From JBOGED01 sp050743625 (GTDB taxonomy: Bacteria; Actinomycetota; Nitriliruptoria; Euzebyales; Egibacteraceae): DNA of 5,881 nt. The position numbers and the translations under genes are program-made. Under the pieces are notes generated by a model. That model searched no databases. It worked only from the letters and a program-made list of their open reading frames with translations, and was not told where the DNA came from. The stretch covers positions 1-5,881 of the forward strand of contig JBOGED010000563.1 of the NCBI GenBank assembly GCA_050743625.1. The letters are read 5' to 3'. Shown here piece after piece: positions 1 through 5,434 of this stretch; within the stretch, counting starts at the first letter, position 1, and every line of letters starts with the position of its first letter.

Positions 1-206
1 GCAGGCGTCACCCCGTAGTTGCCCTGCTGGGGGTTCGTCATCGTCACAAGCTGACGGTGATAGCTGGGGTCGGTGAGCACCTCCTGATAGCCCGTCATCG
101 CGGTGTTGAAGACCACCTCGCCGATCGCGGTGCCAGACGCGCCGAACCCCTCACCGCGAGAGATCATGCCGTCCTCAAGGACGAGCAGCGCGTCAAGCGC
201 CGGCAT
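1..206 (-). CDS. carA: Carbamoyl-phosphate synthase small subunit, N-terminal part (runs off left edge)
   Basis: CarA is the glutaminase subunit of carbamoyl-phosphate synthetase. With CarB it makes cytosolic carbamoyl phosphate for pyrimidines and arginine. Only the first 68 codons are present, beginning MPALDALLVLEDG. Seen directly are the family's N-terminal hallmarks: the ALLVLEDG strand, GEVVFNTAMTGYQEVLTDPSY at about residues 31-51 (one of the most conserved CarA segments), and TMTNPQQGNYGV at about 56-67. The glutaminase domain with its catalytic Cys lies beyond the window. The ATG at 206 fits the usual CarA N-terminus, and no upstream in-frame start codon lies nearby. It overlaps the 3' end of the preceding gene by 14 nt (193-206) in another frame. 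An AAGGG five bases before the ATG is a modest ribosome binding site, so translation is probably coupled to the upstream gene. This is the fifth gene of the pyr operon in the window. Confidence 0.95.
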   Translation of the reverse strand, partial: MPALDALLVLEDGMISRGEGFGASGTAIGEVVFNTAMTGYQEVLTDPSYHRQLVTMTNPQQGNYGVTP

Positions 207-693
207 GGGGACCCTTGTCCGGGGACAGCCCCGCGGCGTCGGCCACTCGTTCCGCGAACTGCTCGGCGAGGGTGGCGGCCTCGAACCCGAAGCCGGTGTC
301 GACCTCGTCGTCTCCCAGCATCCACGTCACGATCGCGATGCGGTTTCCCGCGAGCACCTGACCGGCGTGAGCCCCGGACAACCCGACTTGGCAGATGCCG
401 GTGAGCGCGATGACGAGCCCGGGACCTCGTTGCATCACCACGCTTCCCGGCTCCAACCAGTAACGGCACCTGCCCCGCCCGAACAGCGCGCCAGCGACGA
501 CGCGGTGAGCGAGGGATCCTCCGACCGTCGTGCCTACGTACAGCGCCTCACCGTCAGGCTCCCGCAGTGGAGCGTCCACAGCCGGCAGTAACCCGATCTT
601 CTGCCGCCGCAGGCGCCGGCCGATCCACCGTGTCGACAAGAGGTCCGAGCGGCGCTGGAGCCTGCGACCGCGTGGCGGGGTGTCGTCGACCAT
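193..693 (-). CDS. PH-like domain protein of the actinobacterial pyr operon (Rv1382-like), lacking the usual N-terminal membrane helix
   Basis: A 166-aa protein of unproven function. It sits between pyrC and carA, the slot that in actinobacteria normally holds a PH-like protein such as M. tuberculosis Rv1382. Matching features are a basic WIGRRLRRQ stretch (residues 23-31) followed by LLPAV, then a YVGTTV...HRVVAGALFGRGR block (52-75). The C-terminal strands IVTWMLGDDEVDTGFGFEA (121-139) resemble the family's V.W..G...L.TGFR pattern. The family usually starts with a transmembrane helix before the basic stretch. Here the first 22 residues are charged and hydrophilic, and no hydrophobic segment is present. 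The start is fixed: the in-frame TAG stop of pyrC (694-696) lies immediately before the ATG, so no N-terminal extension is possible without readthrough. A GGGCAGG about 8 nt before the ATG could act as a ribosome binding site. It overlaps carA by 14 nt. The family assignment is by context plus motif resemblance; a structural or regulatory role for pyr enzymes is unknown. Confidence 0.8.
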   Translation of the reverse strand: MVDDTPPRGRRLQRRSDLLSTRWIGRRLRRQKIGLLPAVDAPLREPDGEALYVGTTVGGSLAHRVVAGALFGRGRCRYWLEPGSVVMQRGPGLVIALTGICQVGLSGAHAGQVLAGNRIAIVTWMLGDDEVDTGFGFEAATLAEQFAERVADAAGLSPDKGPHAGA

Positions 694-1983
694 CTACACG
701 ACCTGCCCGTCTCTGCAGGTGAAGCGACCCCGCAGGATGGTGTGGACCACACGGCCAAGGACCTGGAGGCCCGCGTATGGCGTGTTGCGGCTGCGCGAGC
801 GCACCGCGCTCGGGTCCACGGTCCACGAGGCATCGGGGTCGAACGCGACGAGGTTCGCGTGCGTTCCTGGCGCGATCGGGCCGCCGTGGCCGGTGATGTC
901 CCTGCTCCGCGCTGGCTTCGCCGTGAGCGCGGCAACCGCCTGTGTGAGCGTGAGCACTCCCGGCTTGACGAGTTCGGTCAATGTCAGGGCAAGCGCCGTC
1001 TCCAAGCCGAGCATCCCACACGGCGCGTAGGCCCACTCCCGCTCCTTCGTCTCCGGGGAGTGAGGGGCATGATCGGTCGCGATCGCGTCGATCGTGCCGT
1101 CGGCGAGCCCACGACGGATCGCCTCGACGTCCGCGGCGGAGCGCAGGGGTGGGTTGACCTTGAACACCGGGTCGAACGAGGCTACCTCGTCCTCGGACAG
1201 CGTGAAATGGTGCGGGCAGGCCTCGGCGGTAACACGCGCACCACGAACCTTGGCTGCGCGGATCAGGTCGACGGTTCCCCGCGTCGACACGTGCGGGACG
1301 TGGAGCCGAGCGCCGAGGCCGTGCGCGAGGATCAGGTCGCGGGCGACCTGGATCTCCTCGGCCTCGCGCGGCCAACCCGCCAACCCTAAGACGGACGAGA
1401 GCGCGCTCTCGTTCATCTGCGCGTGCTCGGTGAGGCTCGCCTCCTCAGCGTGGTTGCAGATGATGGCATCCCAGGTCAGGGCGTACATCAGGGCCCGGCG
1501 CATGACCTGCGCGGAGCGCACCGGCATCCCGTCGTCGGAGAAGCATCGGACCCCGATGGTCGCCATGGCACCCAGCTCGGCGAGCTCGTGGCCGGCGAGG
1601 CCACGAGTGATCGCCCCGACGGGATAGACGTCGCAGTGCCCGGCGACCTTCGCGAGGCGCCGGACCTGCTCGACGACGCCCGCGTGGTCGCACACGGGAT
1701 CCGTGTTCGCCATCGCGCATACCGCCGTGAACCCCCCCGCAGCGGCAGCGGCAGTCCCGCTGGCGATGGTCTCGGCGTCCTCGCGACCAGGCTCACGCAG
1801 GTGGCAATGGAGGTCGACCAACCCCGGCGCGACGATCAGCCCGTCCACGTCGATACGCATACCTGAGCTTCCCAAGCCGACCTCGGCGACGTGATCGCCT
1901 CGGACGACCACGTTCGCGTAGTCGTCGAACCCACTCGCCGGGTCGACAACCCGACCCCCCACCAACGTGTAGTGAGACGTCAC
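694..1983 (-). CDS. pyrC: Dihydroorotase, class I
   Basis: PyrC is a cytosolic zinc amidohydrolase that cyclises N-carbamoyl-L-aspartate to dihydroorotate, the third step of pyrimidine synthesis. The product is 429 aa, the usual length. The residue numbers coincide with those known for Gram-positive class I enzymes. DLHCHLREPG (57-66) gives zinc ligands His59 and His61 and the substrate-binding Arg63. NTDP starts at Asn93. FSDDG carries Asp151, which in this class replaces the carboxylated lysine. Further zinc or catalytic residues are His178 (NHAEE), His231 (VPHVST) and Asp304 (ATDHAPHS). The C-terminus has the typical SRSRNTPYAG and RGRFTCRDG blocks. I chose the GTG at 1983 because it overlaps the pyrB TGA stop as GTGA and gives the family N-terminus (YTLVGGRVVDPASG). 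A GGGGGAGAGG stretch just upstream is a good ribosome binding site. An open frame continues further upstream but only antiparallel to pyrB sense. The TAG stop abuts the ATG of the next gene in the same frame. Confidence 0.97.
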   Translation of the reverse strand: MTSHYTLVGGRVVDPASGFDDYANVVVRGDHVAEVGLGSSGMRIDVDGLIVAPGLVDLHCHLREPGREDAETIASGTAAAAAGGFTAVCAMANTDPVCDHAGVVEQVRRLAKVAGHCDVYPVGAITRGLAGHELAELGAMATIGVRCFSDDGMPVRSAQVMRRALMYALTWDAIICNHAEEASLTEHAQMNESALSSVLGLAGWPREAEEIQVARDLILAHGLGARLHVPHVSTRGTVDLIRAAKVRGARVTAEACPHHFTLSEDEVASFDPVFKVNPPLRSAADVEAIRRGLADGTIDAIATDHAPHSPETKEREWAYAPCGMLGLETALALTLTELVKPGVLTLTQAVAALTAKPARSRDITGHGGPIAPGTHANLVAFDPDASWTVDPSAVRSRSRNTPYAGLQVLGRVVHTILRGRFTCRDGQVV

Positions 1984-2897
1984 GCCGCCTCTCCCCCGAG
2001 CATCAGGTACAGGCATCCCATCCGTACGGCGATGCCGTTGGTGACCTGGTCGGTGATCACCGCGTTTGGCGCGTCGGCGACGTCGGCCGTGATCTCGACG
2101 CCGCGGTTCATCGGACCGGGATGCATGACGATGGCGCCCTCTGGCAGGCGAGCGAGCCGGTCGCGGTCGACCCCCCACAACCGCGCGTACTCACGGAGCG
2201 ACGGGAAGCACTGGTCATCCATCCGCTCACGCTGTACCCGTAGCAGGTAGAGCACATCCGTGCCGGGCAGCAACGCGTCGAGATCATGGGTGATCCTCGC
2301 GCCCCAACGGTCGGCGCCTGGCGGGATGAGCGTCGGCGGCCCGGCCAGCGTCACGCTCGCACCCATCGTGCCAAGGCCCTGCACCAAGCTGCGGGCGACC
2401 CGAGAATGCGCGATGTCGCCGCACACCGTCACGCGCAGCCCGTCGATCCGCCCGACCCGATCGCGGATGGTGAACAGGTCGAGCAGCGCTTGCGTCGGAT
2501 GCTGGTGCCACCCGTCCCCCGCGTTGAGCACCTTGGCGTCGACCCAGCGCGTCAGCTGGACCGGCGCCCCTGAGGCGGCATGGCGTACGACGATGAGATC
2601 AAGGCCCATCGCTTGGAGCGTCAGCGCGGTGTCCTTGAACGACTCGCCCTTCGAGACGCTAGAGCCCTTCGCGGAGAAGTTGATGACATCCGCGGACAGG
2701 CGCTTCGCCGCGATCTCGAAGCTGATCCGCGTGCGGGTCGAGTCCTCGAAGAAAAGGTTGCACACGGTCCGGCCCCGCAAGGTGGGAACCTTCTTGATCG
2801 GCCGGCGCGCGATGTCCTTCAGCCCGTCGGCGGTGTCGAGGATCTCGGTGATCGTCGGCGCGTCAAGATCGGCCATGCTGAGCAGATCCGCGATCAT
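1980..2897 (-). CDS. pyrB: Aspartate carbamoyltransferase catalytic subunit
   Basis: PyrB joins carbamoyl phosphate and L-aspartate to form N-carbamoyl-L-aspartate, the committed step of pyrimidine synthesis, in the cytosol. The product is 305 aa, typical of the B. subtilis-like enzyme that works without a PyrI regulatory subunit; none is seen here. Visible active-site motifs are the carbamoyl-phosphate loop STRTR (53-57) and the KGES loop (83-86). Others are Arg105-His106, HQHPTQ (131-136), GDIAHSRVARS (160-170), LLRVQRER (218-225) and the aspartate-side HPGPMNRG (259-266). All key residues are intact. The start ATG at 2897 overlaps the pyrR TGA (ATGA), and a GAGGTG lies about 8-13 bases upstream inside pyrR. 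The first residues (MIADLLSMADL) match the usual ..HLLS.ADL N-terminus. The 3' end overlaps pyrC by 4 nt. It should be controlled with pyrR through coupling to the leader. Confidence 0.97.
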   Translation of the reverse strand: MIADLLSMADLDAPTITEILDTADGLKDIARRPIKKVPTLRGRTVCNLFFEDSTRTRISFEIAAKRLSADVINFSAKGSSVSKGESFKDTALTLQAMGLDLIVVRHAASGAPVQLTRWVDAKVLNAGDGWHQHPTQALLDLFTIRDRVGRIDGLRVTVCGDIAHSRVARSLVQGLGTMGASVTLAGPPTLIPPGADRWGARITHDLDALLPGTDVLYLLRVQRERMDDQCFPSLREYARLWGVDRDRLARLPEGAIVMHPGPMNRGVEITADVADAPNAVITDQVTNGIAVRMGCLYLMLGGEAA

Positions 2898-3418
2898 GTG
2901 AGCAGCACCTCGTCGGCGGCGTCGGTCTCGGTGAGCCGGACCATGACCTTCTCGTGCCGGGACGTAGGCAGGTTCTTGCCGACATAGTCGGCTCTGATCG
3001 GCAGCTCCCGATGGCCACGGTCCACGAGTACCGCCAGCTGGATCGCGGACGGCCGCCCGTGGTCGATCACCGCGTCCATCGCCGCGCGGATCGTGCGCCC
3101 AGTGAATAGCACGTCATCGATCAGGACGACGACCCGCCCATCGATGTCACACGGAAAGTTGGTCCGTCCCAACGGGCGAGGCCCGGTGTGCGCGTAGTCG
3201 TCTCGGTAGAGCGTGACATCGAGCTGCCCCACCGGGACAGGCACCCCTTCGATCTCCCCAAGATTGTGGGCGAGCCGGTTCGCCAACGGGATGCCACGAG
3301 TTCTGATGCCCATGAGCACCAGCCGCCCAGCACCCTTGTTGCGCTCCAATATCTCATGGGCCATCCGCCGCAACGCCCGATCCATGTCGGCGGCGGTAAG
3401 CACTTGCTTCGCGCACAT
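2894..3418 (-). CDS. pyrR: Bifunctional pyr operon regulator / uracil phosphoribosyltransferase PyrR
   Basis: PyrR binds a hairpin in pyr mRNA when UMP or UTP is high and lowers expression of the operon. Many PyrR proteins also convert uracil and PRPP to UMP. The product is 174 aa, close to the usual 175-190. The type I phosphoribosyltransferase signature is intact: VVVLIDDVLFTGRTI at residues 96-110 with the acidic pair Asp101-Asp102. GIRTRG (37-42) and TLYRDD (69-74) are also characteristic of PyrR. The N-terminus (ADMDRALRRMAHEILERN) matches the family. The ATG at 3418 is preferred. A Shine-Dalgarno-like AGGAAGGGG lies at 3440-3432, leaving a rather long 13-nt spacer, and a near-consensus PyrR binding loop sits directly upstream of that. 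This is the first gene of the operon and overlaps pyrB by 4 nt. The leader layout suggests autogenous translational repression, as described for mycobacterial PyrR, rather than transcription attenuation. Confidence 0.96.
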   Translation of the reverse strand: MCAKQVLTAADMDRALRRMAHEILERNKGAGRLVLMGIRTRGIPLANRLAHNLGEIEGVPVPVGQLDVTLYRDDYAHTGPRPLGRTNFPCDIDGRVVVLIDDVLFTGRTIRAAMDAVIDHGRPSAIQLAVLVDRGHRELPIRADYVGKNLPTSRHEKVMVRLTETDAADEVLLT

Positions 3419-3431
3419 TGCGGTATTCAGG

Positions 3432-3440
3432 CCCCTTCCT
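3432..3440 (-). promoter_or_regulatory. Shine-Dalgarno of pyrR, partly inside leader hairpins
   Basis: The mRNA reads AGGAAGGGG here, 13 nt before the pyrR ATG at 3418. It is the only strong purine-rich element upstream of the start. Its first two bases form the 3' foot of the PyrR binding loop. It can also be drawn into the loop of a small competing hairpin at 3428-3441, with stem CAGG/CCTG and AAGGGG in the loop. Either structure could limit ribosome access. The spacer is longer than the usual 5-9 nt, so the start assignment depends partly on protein homology. Confidence 0.6.
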
Positions 3441-3456
3441 GGCCTCTCAGGACCAG
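3439..3456 (-). promoter_or_regulatory. PyrR binding loop (RNA hairpin) in the pyrR leader
   Basis: The minus-strand transcript contains GGTCCTGAGAGGCC (3454-3441). It matches the known PyrR-binding consensus ARUCCNGNGAGGYU at every position except the closing A-U pair, which is replaced by an equivalent G-C pair. The flanks CTGG and CCAG form a perfect 4-bp stem. The invariant UCC, G, and GAGG elements are all present. It ends where the pyrR Shine-Dalgarno begins, and no terminator-like hairpin with a T-run follows it. I therefore infer that UMP/UTP-bound PyrR blocks translation initiation of pyrR and, by coupling, of the downstream genes. Confidence 0.85.
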
Positions 3457-3482
3457 ATTAAAGGTGCTCATCGTCCGCTCGG

Positions 3483-3511
3483 ACCGTACCAGTCACGGTG
3501 CCACCCAGCAA
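3483..3511 (-). promoter_or_regulatory. Candidate promoter of the pyr operon
   Basis: On the minus strand TTGCTG (3511-3506) is followed after exactly 17 bp by TACGGT (3488-3483), which fits the actinobacterial -10 pattern TANNNT. Transcription would begin near 3476, so the PyrR binding loop at 3456-3439 would lie within a leader of about 58 nt. A 5-bp inverted repeat (ACCGT/ACGGT, arms 3499-3495 and 3487-3483) overlaps the -10. The promoter sits in the 115-bp gap after the ATPase gene. The call rests on spacing and position only. Confidence 0.45.
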
Positions 3512-3533
3512 CATCGGCCGGGGGCGCGGGTAG

Positions 3534-4943
3534 TCAGCCGCAGAGGGTGGCGGCGTCGATGACACTGACGTCGCCACGCTGGGACGCGGCTTGGCGCAAC
3601 CCCGCATCCGCCCCACCCGCGGCGAACAGAGCCAGGTGCACATCGGCTACCCGCCGGTCGGCGGGTAGCAACGTGCGCATATGGTCGAGGCGACGCAGGT
3701 CGTCGACTGTTCGTTCTCCGGTCGACGTCTTCACCTCCCCGATGAGGGTGATCAGACCCTGCTCGTCTACGCCTACCACGTCGACCTCGTGGTGGCGACG
3801 CATTGCTTGGTCGTACAGGGTGGTCGCCCCGACATCGGCGATCGGCGGGAGCCCCAGGTCGAAGTCGAGCACCGCCTCACGGCACACGTGCTCGAAGTGC
3901 GGGCCGACGACCTGCGACCGGAACGTGGCGGTGGCGCGGTTCCACACCGCCGCCGCTCGGCGTCGACTCAGGGCGGCGCGGTTTGGCCTGATGATGGCGT
4001 AGTGGAATCGCAGGAAGGGGTCAGCGATGTCGAGAAGGGATCGCTTCGCGCGTAAAGGATCGGGCGTGCGCACGAGCAGCCCGGCGTCGACTAGGCGGTC
4101 CAGCGGCCGCCCCAGCGAGGTGACCTTCCGCCCCGTCGCTCGGGCTATACCGGTGGGGGTACGCTCCCCAGCCACGACCGCAGCAAGGACCGAACGATAA
4201 ACGTTGGCGTCGGGCAGCGACGGGTCGGCGGCAAAAACCAACTCGTCCTCGTGGAACACCGCGGTGCTCGGATCAAGGGCACGCTCGACGATCCACGTCC
4301 GCACGTCGTCGCCCACCGGGCCCAGCACATCTCGGTACCCAGGCGTGCCCCCCACGATGGCGTGCACGGTCAACGCGTCGATAGGTCGGCTTTCGAGTTC
4401 CAAATAACGGACCGCCGCCCGAAGATCGAACGGTCGCATCCGCAAAGACAGCGCCGCCCGGCGATAAAGCGGTCCGTCCGCGGCCAGGAGCTTGGTCATC
4501 TGTGATATGGCCGAGCCGCACAACAGCAGCCTGCTGCGCCCTGGACGGCGCTCGTCCACCGCCGCCTGCACCACGGTCGGAAGCTCCGCCGCGCCCTCGA
4601 CCAGGTAAGGGAACTCGTCGAGCACGACAAGCGGGGTCTGCGGGAGATCCAGCAGCGTCCTCACGGCCACGCTCCAGTCGTCGAGCCGCAGGGGAGCGGG
4701 CGCTCCGACCTGCTCGGCCAGCAGCCCGCCGAGCGAGGCGAGGAACAGCGCCGGATCCTGTCGCACGGCTTGGACGTAAAGACCTCCCACGGCCTCGCAC
4801 AGCGCGCCGAGCACAAACGACTTCCCGACTCGGCGCGGTCCCCACACGACGCCAAGACGGCCGCCTGATCCCGCGAGGAACCGATCCAAGTCGGCCCATT
4901 CGGCCTCCCGGTCGAACAGCCACTGCGGCTTCGGCAAAATCAT
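3534..4943 (-). CDS. AAA-type ATPase with C-terminal DUF234 (PD-(D/E)XK-like) domain
   Basis: A 469-aa cytosolic P-loop ATPase of the archaeal-ATPase/DUF234 type that is widespread in actinobacteria; its cellular role is unknown. Residues are numbered from the ATG at 4943. Walker A is GPRRVGKS (35-42), Walker B is PLVVLDEF (104-111), and a sensor-like LLLCGS strand is at 139-144. A helical, winged-helix-like middle follows (about 250-300, with ATGRKVTSLGRPLDRLVDAG). The C-terminus contains VVGPHFEHVCREAVLDF and EVDVVGVDEQGLITLIGEVK. The latter gives Asp388, Glu403 and Lys405 as a D-(X)n-ExK nuclease-like motif. In-frame ATGs exist at 4988, 4970 and 4955. I prefer 4943 because it gives the family-like N-terminus (QWLFDREAEW), overlaps the stop of the preceding gene as ATGA, and lies 7 nt after a TATGCT -10 box, as expected for a leaderless mRNA. 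No terminator is obvious before the pyr promoter. DNA cleavage activity is an inference from the motif only. Confidence 0.88.
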   Translation of the reverse strand: MILPKPQWLFDREAEWADLDRFLAGSGGRLGVVWGPRRVGKSFVLGALCEAVGGLYVQAVRQDPALFLASLGGLLAEQVGAPAPLRLDDWSVAVRTLLDLPQTPLVVLDEFPYLVEGAAELPTVVQAAVDERRPGRSRLLLCGSAISQMTKLLAADGPLYRRAALSLRMRPFDLRAAVRYLELESRPIDALTVHAIVGGTPGYRDVLGPVGDDVRTWIVERALDPSTAVFHEDELVFAADPSLPDANVYRSVLAAVVAGERTPTGIARATGRKVTSLGRPLDRLVDAGLLVRTPDPLRAKRSLLDIADPFLRFHYAIIRPNRAALSRRRAAAVWNRATATFRSQVVGPHFEHVCREAVLDFDLGLPPIADVGATTLYDQAMRRHHEVDVVGVDEQGLITLIGEVKTSTGERTVDDLRRLDHMRTLLPADRRVADVHLALFAAGGADAGLRQAASQRGDVSVIDAATLCG

Positions 4944-5434
4944 GCCGACGAGCATAATGCTTCGAAGCATAATGATCCAGCGGAGCATGACAGCCTATGC
5001 CCCGCTGGACGAGTCGGGTGCTCAGCGAAACACGACTTGGAGAGTGCCGCGAGCCCAAGGGAGACGGCCGCGACGCCAAGGCAGATGATCGCGTTTCGGA
5101 CGTGCCGGTACTTGAGCCACGCAATCTTGCTTACCGCTGCCAATTCGTCGACCGTGTGGGTGAGTGCGTTCGTCGCGGCCATGCGCACGGCGGTTTCCAC
5201 GTTCACAAACGCGTTCTCGCCCCTTTCTTCTTGTGCCGAGCAGTCGTGGATCCTCGCCACGTCTCCGAAATAGCTGACTCTCCTGCTGTCGCGATGGCGG
5301 GGGAGCCGTGGAATGAGGACGCCGATGAGGAACATGACTGCCAGAGCTGTTGCGATGAGCGCCGCCGAACCCGCGACCAAGGTTGGACGAGCTAGGCTCG
5401 CGGGTGACCCTACGGCTGCGACTGCGCTAGTCAT
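4940..5434 (-). CDS. 3' fragment of the broken pycTM gene (most of the DUF5706 region)
   Basis: This 164-aa frame opens at an ATG that overlaps the stop of the 5' fragment as ATGA, so a coupled reinitiation product is conceivable. Starting here would remove the first half of TM1, leaving SAVAAVG..., TM2 (residues 19-42), YFGD (55-58), the KIAWLKYRHVRNA signature (103-115) and the last TM (114-131). The frame ends with TGA at 4942-4940, overlapping the ATG of the ATPase gene. Its final ~20 codons run through the ATPase promoter palindrome. Confidence 0.6.
   Translation of the reverse strand: MTSAVAAVGSPASLARPTLVAGSAALIATALAVMFLIGVLIPRLPRHRDSRRVSYFGDVARIHDCSAQEERGENAFVNVETAVRMAATNALTHTVDELAAVSKIAWLKYRHVRNAIICLGVAAVSLGLAALSKSCFAEHPTRPAGHRLSCSAGSLCFEALCSSA
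4951..4974 (-). promoter_or_regulatory. Leaderless promoter with palindrome and direct-repeat operator for the ATPase gene
   Basis: The 14-bp perfect palindrome ATGCTTCGAAGCAT lies at 4957-4970. Overlapping it, the 9-bp word AGCATAATG (plus strand) is repeated at 4951-4959 and 4966-4974 with a 15-bp period. Read on the minus strand, each repeat contains TATGCT, a good TANNNT -10 box. The proximal one (4956-4951) is followed by 7 nt and then the ATG at 4943, which is the classical actinobacterial leaderless geometry. A weak -35 (TGGATC) lies 17 bp upstream. The overlap of palindrome and -10 boxes suggests binding of a dimeric regulator. The binding protein is unknown. Confidence 0.6.

Noticed and set aside
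103..1866. Several long plus-strand open frames opposite carA, the PH-like gene and pyrC
   Set aside because: They are arginine/proline-rich antisense readings of strongly recognised minus-strand genes, typical of high-GC DNA, with no family-like motifs.
1984..2178. N-terminal extension of PyrC to the ATG at 2178
   Set aside because: It would overlap pyrB by about 200 nt and adds arginine-rich sequence unlike dihydroorotases. The GTG at 1983 gives exact agreement with family residue numbering.
3457..3462. TTTAAT (minus strand) as a -10 box for pyrR
   Set aside because: Transcription would start inside the PyrR binding loop and destroy it, and no -35 is suitably spaced. The TTGCTG-N17-TACGGT pair upstream fits better.
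4944..4988. Longer start for the ATPase at 4988 (15 extra residues)
   Set aside because: The extra residues (MLRWIIMLRSIMLVG) are encoded by the promoter palindrome and repeats and do not resemble the family N-terminus. The ATG at 4943 has both the leaderless -10 spacing and the ATGA overlap.
4273..5124. Long alternative minus-strand frame across the ATPase and PycTM genes
   Set aside because: The translation is low-complexity Arg/Ala/Gly-rich, while the other frames carry clear Walker and transmembrane motifs.
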